Below, one piece after another: positions 18,521 to 27,077 of a DNA stretch of 64,000 nucleotides. Positions within the stretch are counted from its first letter, which is position 1. Every line of letters starts with the position of its first letter. The notes below the pieces were generated by a model. That model had not been told where the DNA came from, searched no databases, and saw only the letters and a program-made list of their open reading frames with translations. The DNA is taken from contig NZ_CP114176.1 of assembly GCF_027186265.1 (NCBI RefSeq), forward strand, positions 2,294,001 to 2,358,000. The letters run 5' to 3'. Source of the stretch: Lentibacillus daqui. GTDB lineage: Bacteria; Bacillota; Bacilli; Bacillales; Amphibacillaceae. The translations under genes were made by a program, and so were the position numbers.

Positions 18521-19507
18521 TTAGTCCTCATATTCTTTGACAAATTCCTTTGTACTTCTAACTGTGTTAATGAGACGAACCAACTTTTCAATTTCATCGC
18601 GCTTTGATTCAAAGAACGGTGGTAATGACAATTTTTCTCCAAGTGTTTCGTACGGTTCGTCACCCATAAACCCAGGACCATCTGTCGCAATTTCAAACAA
18701 GATTTGCGGATACACATTTGTATACAATGATCCAAAATAATACCGTTCTACATAACCAGAGTTTGGCAAACGGAATGACTGCATTCGCTTCATCCATTCA
18801 TCCAGTCCTGTACGGTCATTCACACGGAAGGCTGCATGGTGAACCGTTCCATAACCCTGCTGTGCACGTGGCAGAACAGCATTATACTCCACAATAACCT
18901 GTGCACCATTTCCGCCTTCCCCTACTTCGAATAAATGGAACGAACCCTCTTTGGCAACTTCCTTAAACAATAAAACTTTCTCCATTAATTCTTTAAAGTA
19001 ATCTATATTATCGACACGGACAACAATGGGTCCTAATCCCGTAATCGCAAATTCTAAAGGAATGGGGCCTTTTTGCCATGGCGTTCCTGCTGCGACACCT
19101 TTATTGTTTTCATCAGAGATTAACTGATATTGTTGGTCATCAAAGTCGACAAATGAAAGTGTCTTTTTCCCAAACTGCTCTTTTATCCCCGTGTGTTTTA
19201 CTTGAAGACGATCAAAACGTTTCACCCAATAATCCAGGGCTTGATCGTTCGGCACACGGAAGGATGTTTTGGCAATCTCATTTGTACCATGAACCCCTTT
19301 TGGAATGCCCGGAAAATCAAAAAACGTCATGTCTGTTCCCGCGCTCCCTTTGTCATCCGCAAAAAACAAATGATACGTTTGAATATCGTCCTGATTTACT
19401 GTTTTTTTAACTAGTCGCATTCCTAAAACATACGTAAAGAATTCATAGTTTTTTTCTGCACTGCTTGTAATTGCTGTTACGTGATGTATACCTTTTAAAT
19501 TTTCCAT
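18521..19507 (-). CDS. mhqO: Ring-cleaving dioxygenase (MhqO)
   Basis: Hydroquinone-type extradiol dioxygenase made of two vicinal-oxygen-chelate domains (about residues 5-135 and 150-280). Metal ligands are expected at His in KGIHHVTAIT, His in GTVHHAAFRV and Glu in QILFEIATDG. It detoxifies quinones and catechols in the B. subtilis MhqR regulon. The start at 19507 is eight bases after GGAGG. It is first in an operon with mhqD and is preceded by an MhqR-type palindrome at 19552-19569. Confidence 0.92.
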   Translation of the reverse strand: MENLKGIHHVTAITSSAEKNYEFFTYVLGMRLVKKTVNQDDIQTYHLFFADDKGSAGTDMTFFDFPGIPKGVHGTNEIAKTSFRVPNDQALDYWVKRFDRLQVKHTGIKEQFGKKTLSFVDFDDQQYQLISDENNKGVAAGTPWQKGPIPLEFAITGLGPIVVRVDNIDYFKELMEKVLLFKEVAKEGSFHLFEVGEGGNGAQVIVEYNAVLPRAQQGYGTVHHAAFRVNDRTGLDEWMKRMQSFRLPNSGYVERYYFGSLYTNVYPQILFEIATDGPGFMGDEPYETLGEKLSLPPFFESKRDEIEKLVRLINTVRSTKEFVKEYED

Positions 19508-19551
19508 AATGAAATCCTCCAATGCTTATTTAAAAAAATTCTTATTTCATA

Positions 19552-19569
19552 TATTATGAATTCGAGATA
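19552..19569. promoter_or_regulatory. MhqR operator in front of mhqO
   Basis: TATTATGAATTCGAGATA, centred on GAATTC, matches the known MhqR box TATCTcgaattcgAGATA with one intact half (GAGATA). Confidence 0.8.
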
Positions 19570-19585
19570 GTTGGGTGTAATAAAA

Positions 19586-20041
19586 TTATAAATTCTGTGC
19601 ATGATATCCTAACTTTTTTAGTTGTTCAATCATCACCTTTTTTTCATTACTATCCAAGCCCGCACAGATTTCATTTAGAGCCAATTGATGCTTAGGAAAA
19701 ACATCATCCATTAACTCAGTACCGGCTGTTGTGATTGCCGCATACGTGACACGTCGATCCTTGGGACAAGGTTTTCTTTTTAATAAATTTTTCTTCTCCA
19801 GCTTATCTACTACATACGTAATACTGCTACTCGCAATCAATACCTTTTCACCAATTTTTTGGATTGGCTGTTCGCCTTTACTGTAAATGAGCTCAAGTAC
19901 AGCAAATTCAGTCGGGTTTAATCCCAAACATTTTATATCTTCTTCGACACGCTTGTTTATTGATTCCAAAGCCCGGGTCAAAACAACAAATAGCTTCAAA
20001 GACAATTCTTCCTCTTGTTGAATCTTATCCACACATACCAT
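19586..20041 (-). CDS. mhqR: MarR family repressor of quinone stress genes (MhqR)
   Basis: MarR-type winged-helix repressor of 151 aa. The recognition helix and wing read ASSSITYVVDKLEKKNLLKRKPCPKDRRV. It lies directly upstream of mhqO-mhqD on the same strand, with MhqR-type boxes both in front of itself and in front of mhqO. That identifies it as MhqR rather than a generic MarR. The SD AAGGGAAGGA almost touches the ATG at 20041; a GTG at 20032 has better spacing, so the true start may be three codons later. Repression should be relieved by quinones and diamide-like electrophiles. Confidence 0.88.
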   Translation of the reverse strand: MVCVDKIQQEEELSLKLFVVLTRALESINKRVEEDIKCLGLNPTEFAVLELIYSKGEQPIQKIGEKVLIASSSITYVVDKLEKKNLLKRKPCPKDRRVTYAAITTAGTELMDDVFPKHQLALNEICAGLDSNEKKVMIEQLKKLGYHAQNL

Positions 20042-20054
20042 TCCTTCCCTTATT

Positions 20055-20072
20055 TATCTCGAATTCGAAGCA
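20055..20072. promoter_or_regulatory. MhqR operator in front of mhqR
   Basis: TATCTCGAATTCGAAGCA, with the half-site TATCTC intact, ends 14 bp upstream of the mhqR start and suggests autoregulation. Confidence 0.75.
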
Positions 20073-20220
20073 ATTATATGGCCAATCAGTTGATTTGTCA
20101 ACAGCCTCTTACCAGGTTTTGTATAAAGTGAAATGGTAACCTTTCAAGCTGATCCAGGACAGGTTATTCCTATTCGCCATTTCGATGAAAAGAAATAACT
20201 GTTATACGGGCAGAACAAAA

Positions 20221-20261
20221 AATAATCCCTCATGCGCTTTAGCGGGCCTTGAGGGATTATT
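20221..20261 (-). terminator. Strong bidirectional terminator
   Basis: AATAATCCCTCA (20221-20232) / TGAGGGATTATT (20250-20261), followed on the minus strand by six T residues. Confidence 0.8.
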
Positions 20262-20308
20262 TTCACCTTCTGCCTAGCCCCTCTTGCTGGGGTTTGGTCT
20301 TATTGTAG

Positions 20309-20340
20309 CCGCGCCATGTTGGAAGCATGGTGCGGTTTTT
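20309..20340 (+). terminator. Terminator-like hairpin
   Basis: CCGCGCCATG / CATGGTGCGG stem with one G-U pair, followed by TTTTTC. It would stop a plus-strand RNA for which no gene is visible. Confidence 0.6.
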
Positions 20341-20516
20341 CATAATATATGACTTTCTAATTACTGTATACCACAATATTGATATTTGTACACTCCATAT
20401 TTATTCCTCCGAAACCCAATTGATGTTACTTGCTGTGTTGCCTTACATCATAGTCTTCACATCCACAGCAGGAGGCATTTCTCGTCCTATAAGAATGCTT
20501 ATCGTTCCCTATGAAT

Positions 20517-21098
20517 TTATTTCACCGGTGAAAGTTCTTCTTCCGTCACCCATTTATGATTTTCCACTTCCTTACCAGTCTCCGTATCCGTGTAGCTCAC
20601 CATATAAACGGTTGTTTGTTCTGCTGAATCAATCGTAGCGGTGGCGCCATCCATTCCTTCCATATGATCGGCAGTTAATTCTACTTCATCTCCAGCTTCA
20701 AATGGCTCTTTTCCGGCATTTTTAATCTCTTCATGAATAACCCATTTATGATTCTCTACTGGCTCTCCACCAGTCGTGGGGGTATAAGAAACGGCATAAA
20801 CAGTTGTCTCAAATGCCCCAGTGGCACCATCCATTCCTTTCATGTGGTCCGCATACATAACTGCTTGACTCCCGACTGGGTAGGTTGGGTTTTCTGCAAC
20901 AGTTAAATCTTCCGGAACTTCACCTGAACTTGAATGATCCATACCGGAATGGTCCATTTCTTCTTCCATGGAATCAGACTTTCCTTTATTCATATCTGCA
21001 TTATCTTCGGGTGACGTTTCATCATTTCCTGTACAAGCCGCCAAAACAAAAACCATCATTAAAGAAACTAACCCAATGAGTAATTTTTTTATTTTCAT
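20517..21098 (-). CDS. ydhK: YdhK family lipoprotein (DUF1541)
   Basis: Lipoprotein with lipobox LAAC and a Met/His/Asp-rich stretch (EEEMDHSGMDHSSSG) that could bind copper. Two copies of the DUF1541 domain follow (about residues 65-125 and 130-190), each with ADHM-GMDGATA and VENHKWV. The start at 21098 has GGAGG nine bases upstream. It lies downstream of copZ on the same strand. The pairing with copZ supports a role in copper handling, though the biochemical function is unknown. Confidence 0.88.
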   Translation of the reverse strand: MKIKKLLIGLVSLMMVFVLAACTGNDETSPEDNADMNKGKSDSMEEEMDHSGMDHSSSGEVPEDLTVAENPTYPVGSQAVMYADHMKGMDGATGAFETTVYAVSYTPTTGGEPVENHKWVIHEEIKNAGKEPFEAGDEVELTADHMEGMDGATATIDSAEQTTVYMVSYTDTETGKEVENHKWVTEEELSPVK

Positions 21099-21208
21099 TA
21101 TCACTTACCTCCACCTGAATAAATTCCTACCATGGCTTATTTTTTATCATGCCTTCAATCTTTTACATATAAGTACTGATTTCCGTATACCAGCTTTTCA
21201 TTCTTATA

Positions 21209-21415
21209 TTAGGCTACAACATCATAGCCTTGTTCTTCAATAACTTCTTTCATGGCATCAACATTAACGCTTGAATCATCAAAGACAACATCCACACTGC
21301 CCGCTTCCAAATTAACTTCAGCTGCCGATACACCAGCCAATTTATGTACTGCACCCTCAACTGACATGTTGCAATGACCGCATGACATACCTTGAACATT
21401 TAACGTTTTCTTCAA
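21209..21415 (-). CDS. copZ: Copper chaperone CopZ
   Basis: Cytosolic heavy-metal-associated domain of 68 aa. It has the Cu(I)-binding motif GMSCGHC (Cys12 and Cys15) and the Tyr of the family in EQGYDVVA. It normally hands Cu(I) to CopA, but no copA is next to it; ydhK is. The CsoR-type operator upstream shows copper-responsive control. Confidence 0.93.
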   Translation of the reverse strand: MKKTLNVQGMSCGHCNMSVEGAVHKLAGVSAAEVNLEAGSVDVVFDDSSVNVDAMKEVIEEQGYDVVA

Positions 21416-21456
21416 CTTTTTCCCTCCCTTTTTAACCTCCTTAACCTCCTCTATCC

Positions 21457-21480
21457 TACCATACCCCTGTTAGGTATTGT
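21457..21480 (-). promoter_or_regulatory. CsoR operator of copZ
   Basis: On the minus strand ATACCTAACAGGGGTATGGT matches the B. subtilis copZA CsoR site (ATACC-TA-GGGGTATGGTA) almost base for base. It sits 40-65 bp upstream of copZ. Confidence 0.85.
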
Positions 21481-21629
21481 CAAGTTTAAATATTATACTG
21501 CCTTTTACAATGCATGTGCTCATGTAACTTTCCGGAAGCAAAATGTTCGGTACTAATTATGACAAGCATAAACCCAGGAGATGATGCTGTCCCCTGGGGT
21601 ACCCTTTGAAATGTGTTTTTATCACTCGG

Positions 21630-21797
21630 CTACTTCCCAAAATCCATTTTCCAACTATAATACGCCTTATCCGGGTTTTTCTCATACTGCAAATAGGCGT
21701 TAAATTTATTGCCCTTTTTACTTGTTAAGCCTTTGACATAGGCGCGTTTATTTTTCAATAATTGCTTGACCATCGTCTTAGTTGCTCGTTTTTTCAT
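21630..21797 (-). CDS. Detached C-terminal tail of TopB (separate 55-codon ORF)
   Basis: This ORF starts one codon after the topB stop and is in the same reading frame (TAA ACG ATG). Its sequence (KTMVKQLLKNKRAYVKGLTS and KKGNKFNAYLQYEKN) matches the final domain of Bacillus TopB proteins, which are about 60 residues longer than the ORF upstream. It is therefore topB's own tail cut off by an in-frame stop. There is no SD at good spacing, so translation would depend on re-initiation or stop readthrough. Confidence 0.7.
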   Translation of the reverse strand: MKKRATKTMVKQLLKNKRAYVKGLTSKKGNKFNAYLQYEKNPDKAYYSWKMDFGK

Positions 21798-21800
21798 CGT

Positions 21801-23771
21801 TTACAAGTACTTATCATCCTTCCAGATGACAAACTTGCAACCGTTTTTCCAATTACTGCAGCCAAATCCTTTTTTGCCCTCAATGACTTTCCCACCGCAT
21901 TCCGGGCATGTGCCCAATACTTCCAGCGTTTTCGATGGGGATGACACTTCATGAATCACCACATCTTGATCCGCTTTAATGGTTGCGACCGATTTGTTAG
22001 TAAATCCAAAAATAACCTGCAAGAATTCCTGTTTCTTCATCTTGCCTTTTTGAATATCTGCAAGTGCCATTTCCAGCCGTCCGGTAAATTCCAGATCAAA
22101 CAAATCTTTTACCGGAAATGTTTCAACAAGCTTTCGTCCCAGTTCCGTGCATGAAAGGTTTTTTCCCTTCCCGGAAATATAGCCAACATCCTTTAATTTT
22201 TTAATGGTTTCCGCCCTGGTTGCTGGGGTTCCAATGCTAAATCCGGTTAAAATTTGTTCCACTTCTTCGTCCCGATAATTTTTCCCGCACGTTTCCATGA
22301 CCCGCAATAGTGTTTTTTCTGTGTGTTGTTTCGGCGGTTTGGTCACATGCGAAGTAACCTTGGATTCTAGTAAACTAACTTGCTCACCTGCTGTAACATT
22401 TGGCAATAGATTCTCCTTGGATTGAATGCTTTCAACCTTTTTCCAACCTTCCACAAGTTGAACCCTTCCTTTGGATGCAAAATACCCTTTTGTCGCCTCG
22501 ATTTTGGTCGCCAGTTTCGTTTCTTCATATTCCGCCACCGGCATAAATTGCATGATAAAGTGATTTTTAATGGCTGTGTACACGATTTGTTCATCACCAG
22601 ACAGCCGTTTTGGTTTCACATAAGTCGGTGTAATCGCACTATGACTTTCCACTTTGGCATTGTTAAAAACCCGCTTCGATTTGTGGAACTTTATCTCGTC
22701 TTTATAGGGCAGATCCTCGGCTAACGTTTTCAGAACCTTGGCTGTTTTGCCGACTAGACTTTCCTCCAATGCAACACTCGATGTTCGTGGATAGGTAATA
22801 TATTTCTTTTCATATAAGGTTTGAGCAACTTTTAACACCTTATCCGATGTCCAGCCCTTGAATTTATTGGTGATATACCCTTGTAAATTGGACAGGTTAA
22901 ATAAGAGCGGGGCAAATTCCTTTTTCTTTTCTACTTGTTTGTCGGTGATTGTCCCTTGTTTTTCCTGAATCTGCTGGCGGACTTGCTCAAGATACGTTTT
23001 ATCCTTGAATTTTTCTTGTTTTTCCTCGATATATGTACCTTCGTATGATTGATTGCTGACAGTTTGGAATGTCGCAGTTAGTTTAAAATAATCCTCGGGT
23101 TTAAAGGTTTCAATTTCCTTGTCGCGATCATAAATAATTTTCAATGTCGGCAATAACACTCGACCAATATTGAGCGCCTTTCCCCTTCCCTTTTGATATT
23201 TTAGTGTAGCAACGGAGGTCAAATTAATACCAATCACCCAATCCGCCCATTGTCGGGATACGCCAGCATCTTGTAATGGGCGCATGGTTTTATTCGGTTG
23301 CAAATTTTCAAGTCCTTGAAGTACTTCATCGAGTGTCCATTCATTTAATAATAGACGGTATACAGGCTTTTGTGGTTTGGCCCGGTAAATAATACTATCA
23401 CCAATTAGCTGCCCTTCCCAATCATAGTCACAGGCGGAAACGATCCTATTGACATCGGTTCGCTGCATTAACCGGTGAATCACCTTCAGTTGTTTGGCTG
23501 CCCCTGGATCTGCCTGCTCTCTGTTTCTTGGATTTCCCTTCACCTTATACTTAAAATTTTCCGGGATAAACGGAAAATTCTCCAGCTTCCAGCGCGCCAT
23601 TTTACTGTCATAGTCTTTCGCATCATAGAGTTGAACCAGGTGACCAAACGCCCAGGTAATAATATAATTTGTTCCTTGATAATATCCATCCTGTTTATGC
23701 TTTATGTTTAAGGCATCTGCAATGTTTTTTGCTACGGATGGTTTTTCTGCTAAAACTAATGTCAGTCCCAA
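21801..23771 (-). CDS. topB: DNA topoisomerase III, truncated by an in-frame stop
   Basis: Type IA topoisomerase, 656 aa. The N-terminal Toprim domain (LVLAEKPSVAKNI, then SACDYDWEGQLIGDS) is followed by the catalytic core with the active-site Tyr in YITYPRTSS and a zinc-finger end (CPECGG...GCSNWKNGC). The family is usually about 715-730 aa; the missing end is the adjacent 55-codon ORF. The start is TTG behind AAAGGAG. The catalytic parts are complete, so the shortened protein could still work in resolving recombination or replication intermediates. Confidence 0.92.
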   Translation of the reverse strand: MGLTLVLAEKPSVAKNIADALNIKHKQDGYYQGTNYIITWAFGHLVQLYDAKDYDSKMARWKLENFPFIPENFKYKVKGNPRNREQADPGAAKQLKVIHRLMQRTDVNRIVSACDYDWEGQLIGDSIIYRAKPQKPVYRLLLNEWTLDEVLQGLENLQPNKTMRPLQDAGVSRQWADWVIGINLTSVATLKYQKGRGKALNIGRVLLPTLKIIYDRDKEIETFKPEDYFKLTATFQTVSNQSYEGTYIEEKQEKFKDKTYLEQVRQQIQEKQGTITDKQVEKKKEFAPLLFNLSNLQGYITNKFKGWTSDKVLKVAQTLYEKKYITYPRTSSVALEESLVGKTAKVLKTLAEDLPYKDEIKFHKSKRVFNNAKVESHSAITPTYVKPKRLSGDEQIVYTAIKNHFIMQFMPVAEYEETKLATKIEATKGYFASKGRVQLVEGWKKVESIQSKENLLPNVTAGEQVSLLESKVTSHVTKPPKQHTEKTLLRVMETCGKNYRDEEVEQILTGFSIGTPATRAETIKKLKDVGYISGKGKNLSCTELGRKLVETFPVKDLFDLEFTGRLEMALADIQKGKMKKQEFLQVIFGFTNKSVATIKADQDVVIHEVSSPSKTLEVLGTCPECGGKVIEGKKGFGCSNWKNGCKFVIWKDDKYL

Positions 23772-24051
23772 TTTTTCGTTAATCTCCTTTATTATATAAG
23801 GTAATAGTATTGATCGACTTTTTTAAGGTTGAACAAGCACTTGGGATTTTTAATAATCATAAATCTCCTCTTCCAATGTACAGTAGTTTGCTGATCATTT
23901 TTCGTACTCTTCCCTTTGGTGCTTAACCCCAATAAAACAATCCAGCCAAATAATTATTTATCTCTCTTTTTCATTGTTTATAACTTTGGTTTCAGACAAT
24001 GGAGGATGCTTTTCCTTCATATCCTGTTGCTGTGATCTTCAATAAGCTACC

Positions 24052-25083
24052 CTATTCAACGCCATTTTCCAAAATCGAAAAAGTCTTCATGCTACAATTA
24101 ATTTCTGCGATCGCACCATATGGTAATATAAACTTTGGCTCCGTATGACCGAAATTCAAGTTATAAAGAATCGGCAAATTTTCCAAATCATACTCTCTCA
24201 TAACCTGTATAATGACCCCTTTATACGCTTCATAATATTGTTCATCCTGAGGCTTTCCAAATATAATTCCACTTACCACCTGCAAAATGCCTTGTGCAGC
24301 ATAGTTTCGTAACCACCTTTTTATAAAGCCGGGATCCGGTTTTTCCTCCGAGGTTTCAAAGAAAATGATACTTTTCTTCCAGTATGATAGTTCAGGCCAA
24401 ATTTCTGTTCCTTTCGCGAATTCTAAAGTCTCGATACAACCACCTATTAACCTTCCTTGCACAACTTTAGAACCTTGAAGCACCTCATAACCTGAATTTT
24501 GTTGCATTGTACGCCGTTTGTATTTATTCACTTCATCCCATTCCAAAAACTCGCTTGTCCACTTTTTAGCCGGTTGAATGTCACCTATGATCTCATTTGA
24601 AAAAAGTGTCCATCTTATCATTTCAACCGTATATGAATCCATCTCAACATTTTCAGCAAAATCTGTCAAAACCGCAGGGCCGTAAAAAGATGAAACACCC
24701 GCCTTGTGACAAAACAAATGAGAAATCGTAACATCGCTATACCCCATAAAAATCTTCGGGTTATCACGAATCACATCAAAATCAATATAAGGAAGCAATC
24801 GAATACTATCCTCACCGCCAATATTTGCAATGATTCCTTTAATGCTCTTATCCTTAAAGGCCGTCATCAAATCCTCTGCGCGTAACTGTGGGTTTTCATA
24901 GAGGTAATTTGATCCCTTTAAGCTATTTGGCATTGGAACAACCTCAAGACCAAAAACGGTTTCCAATCTTTTAACACCTTGATCATAGCGCCATCTAATA
25001 TTTGAATCACCAGCCCCGCCCGAAGAAGGGCTTACTGTTGCTATTCTATCCCCTGATCTTAATTTTTCTGGTTTTATTAACAA
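24052..25083 (-). CDS. LD-carboxypeptidase / MccF-like S66 peptidase
   Basis: Serine peptidase of family S66, 343 aa. The nucleophile Ser is in FMGYSDVT, the Glu in GGCIETLEFA and the His in NFGHTEPK. Members either trim muropeptides (LD-carboxypeptidase) or detoxify peptidyl-nucleotides such as microcin C (MccF). The insertion and the YWKKSIIFFETSEEKP region look closer to the MccF branch. Monocistronic; no context to decide the substrate. Confidence 0.88.
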   Translation of the reverse strand: MLIKPEKLRSGDRIATVSPSSGGAGDSNIRWRYDQGVKRLETVFGLEVVPMPNSLKGSNYLYENPQLRAEDLMTAFKDKSIKGIIANIGGEDSIRLLPYIDFDVIRDNPKIFMGYSDVTISHLFCHKAGVSSFYGPAVLTDFAENVEMDSYTVEMIRWTLFSNEIIGDIQPAKKWTSEFLEWDEVNKYKRRTMQQNSGYEVLQGSKVVQGRLIGGCIETLEFAKGTEIWPELSYWKKSIIFFETSEEKPDPGFIKRWLRNYAAQGILQVVSGIIFGKPQDEQYYEAYKGVIIQVMREYDLENLPILYNLNFGHTEPKFILPYGAIAEINCSMKTFSILENGVE

Positions 25084-25364
25084 CCGGGATCACCTCTCTG
25101 GAATTTTCCTAATGTACATATTCTCTATTTTAACTTATCGCTACTTAACAAATACGACAGATGTTAGGATTTTTCTTCTTTATTAATCAATTTTGCAGGA
25201 TTATGTTCCCCATAAATTGTTGTTGAGCCAAAAGTTTCTAACAAATAAAATAAATATCATTTTTTAACGAAGCAAAACAAAACATCTAATTCGACATGCT
25301 CAAACTTTTTCTGTAGTATTATTTGTATTCTATTAATCTTAAAAGGAAGTGGGGGCACCGAGAA

Positions 25365-26777
25365 TTGCAATCTTTTAATAAAAAGTCAATCATTATCCTA
25401 CTCCTTGCAGGTGGATTCATTTCTATTTTAAATCAAACCACGATGATTACAGCTATTCCACCAATTATGAACGAAATGCATGTGAGTGCCAACACCGGTC
25501 AATGGCTGACTACCGTTTTTATGCTTGTCAACGGCGTGATGATTCCTGTCACGGCGTTTTTGATTGAACGGTTCACAACGAGACAGCTATTTATCACCGC
25601 AATGAGTGTGTTTGCTGTTGGAACAGCGTTTTCCGCCATCGCCCCGAATTTTGGTACGCTATTGTTGGGCCGAATTATTCAATCCACTGGTGCGGGGGTT
25701 ATCATGCCGCTAATGCAAACCGTATTTTTGTTGATTTTCCCTGTCAAGAGTCGCGGGGTGGCAATGGGGCTCGTGGGGCTAGTGATTTCTTTCGCTCCTG
25801 CGATTGGTCCCGCTTTGTCCGGCTGGATCATTACGAATATTTCCTGGCGGGCTATATTCCTTATTATACTGCCAATTGCCATCATTGAGATATTGGTTGC
25901 TACCAAAGTCATGAAAAATGTGACGGAGTTGACGTATCCGAAACTTGACATGTTATCGATTATCTTGTCATCCTTTGGTTTTGGCGGATTTTTATATGGC
26001 TTTACGAGCGCGGGCAACAATGGATGGGGGAGTATCATCACCATTACCACTCTAGTTGTTGGTGCAGCAGCATTGGTTCTTTTCATTATCCGTCAATTGC
26101 GTATGAAAGTTCCTATGCTGGAATTCCGGGTGTTTAAAAACTTTATTTTCACATTGTCTGTGATTCTCCCCATGATCGCATTTATGGGACTGATCGGTGC
26201 CGAGACATTAATTCCGCTCTATATGCAAAACATGCGTGACTTTACGGCAATGGAAGCAGGTATCGCCATCTTGCCAGGCGCACTCGTGAATGGGATGATG
26301 TCTCCGATTACAGGTCTCATATTTGACCGGTTCGGAGCGAGATGGTTATCGGTCATCGGGTTCACGATTATTACGGTTACCACCTTTGCCTTTTCCAATC
26401 TGAGTGTTGAAACGTCCATGTTCATGGTCATGTTGTTGTACGCCATTCGGATGTTCGGTATCTCCATGGTTATGATGCCTGCAACGACAGCCGGATTAAA
26501 CCAGCTTCCAAAAGAACTGATTCCGCATGGTACGGCGATGACCAATACCATGCGCCAGGTTGCAGCATCGATTGGAACAGCTATTGTGATTACAGTCATG
26601 ACCACAACGGGTGCAGCGGCCGAACATAAACCGAATATACCATACCCAATGATTCATGGCGTAAATGTCGCCTTTATGATCATTACAGTACTCTCTGCAA
26701 TTGGTATCGTGCTAAGCTTCTTCATCAAGAAAGGCAATACGTCCGTTGAGGAGCAATCTCGAGTTCCAGATGAATAA
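25365..26777 (+). CDS. MFS drug exporter, DHA2 (14-TM) family
   Basis: Proton-driven multidrug efflux protein, about 470 aa with 14 membrane segments. Motif C of drug exporters is seen in SFAPAIGPALSGWI. The upstream frame opens with TTG at 25323 without a ribosome site. TTG at 25365 follows GGAAGTGGGGG and puts the start just before the first membrane helix (KKSIIILLLAGGF), so I prefer it. It is related to LmrB/EmrB-type exporters. Substrate unknown, and no regulator is adjacent. Confidence 0.85.
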   Translation: MQSFNKKSIIILLLAGGFISILNQTTMITAIPPIMNEMHVSANTGQWLTTVFMLVNGVMIPVTAFLIERFTTRQLFITAMSVFAVGTAFSAIAPNFGTLLLGRIIQSTGAGVIMPLMQTVFLLIFPVKSRGVAMGLVGLVISFAPAIGPALSGWIITNISWRAIFLIILPIAIIEILVATKVMKNVTELTYPKLDMLSIILSSFGFGGFLYGFTSAGNNGWGSIITITTLVVGAAALVLFIIRQLRMKVPMLEFRVFKNFIFTLSVILPMIAFMGLIGAETLIPLYMQNMRDFTAMEAGIAILPGALVNGMMSPITGLIFDRFGARWLSVIGFTIITVTTFAFSNLSVETSMFMVMLLYAIRMFGISMVMMPATTAGLNQLPKELIPHGTAMTNTMRQVAASIGTAIVITVMTTTGAAAEHKPNIPYPMIHGVNVAFMIITVLSAIGIVLSFFIKKGNTSVEEQSRVPDE

Positions 26778-26840
26778 TAACCGGGAAGTTGCTGGGGCGT
26801 TTCATGAAGAAGGTAATTCGCCAAAAGGGTAGAATAATGA

Positions 26841-26891
26841 GGGGAGGAACAAGGAGTTATCGGTGCTGATAAGCTAATTGTTCCTTCTCCC
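26841..26891 (+). terminator. Inverted repeat after the MFS gene
   Basis: GGGGAGGAACAA / TTGTTCCTTCTCCC, probably ending the exporter transcript. There is no clear T-run. Confidence 0.5.
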
Positions 26892-26938
26892 AACCCCCCT
26901 TGTCCACATATTTATTTTCCGGCATATTTTTTAGGTCG

Positions 26939-27052
26939 TTAAAGACTTTTTTCCCCATCCAAAGGTTCTTCTCCGTTATTGATTTGCGCCTCTACTTGCG
27001 CTAACTTTTCGTATAATTCCAACTTTGTCAAGGATTTTTCATTGGTTTCCAT
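26939..27052 (-). CDS. Small hypothetical protein (antitoxin-like tail)
   Basis: A 37-codon frame 25 bp downstream of gntK: METNEKSLTKLELYEKLAQV, then EAQINNGEEPLDGEKSL. The pattern LYEKLAQVEAQI-G-E--DG resembles the C-terminal helix of small antitoxin or accessory proteins in Firmicutes. No good SD precedes the ATG, and no toxin gene is nearby. It may be a remnant. Confidence 0.4.
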   Translation of the reverse strand: METNEKSLTKLELYEKLAQVEAQINNGEEPLDGEKSL

Positions 27053-27077
27053 GCTCGTGACAACTATACTCCCATCA

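Larger units (their letters stand above)
20073..20516. other. Gene-free region with two terminators and a 13-codon ORF
   Basis: Between ydhK and mhqR. It contains strong hairpins at 20221-20261 and 20309-20340. On the minus strand, a 13-codon ORF (20357-20398, peptide MECTNINIVVYSN) has GGAGG exactly seven bases upstream. The region may be the structured 3' end of the ydhK mRNA or a small RNA gene. Confidence 0.4.
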
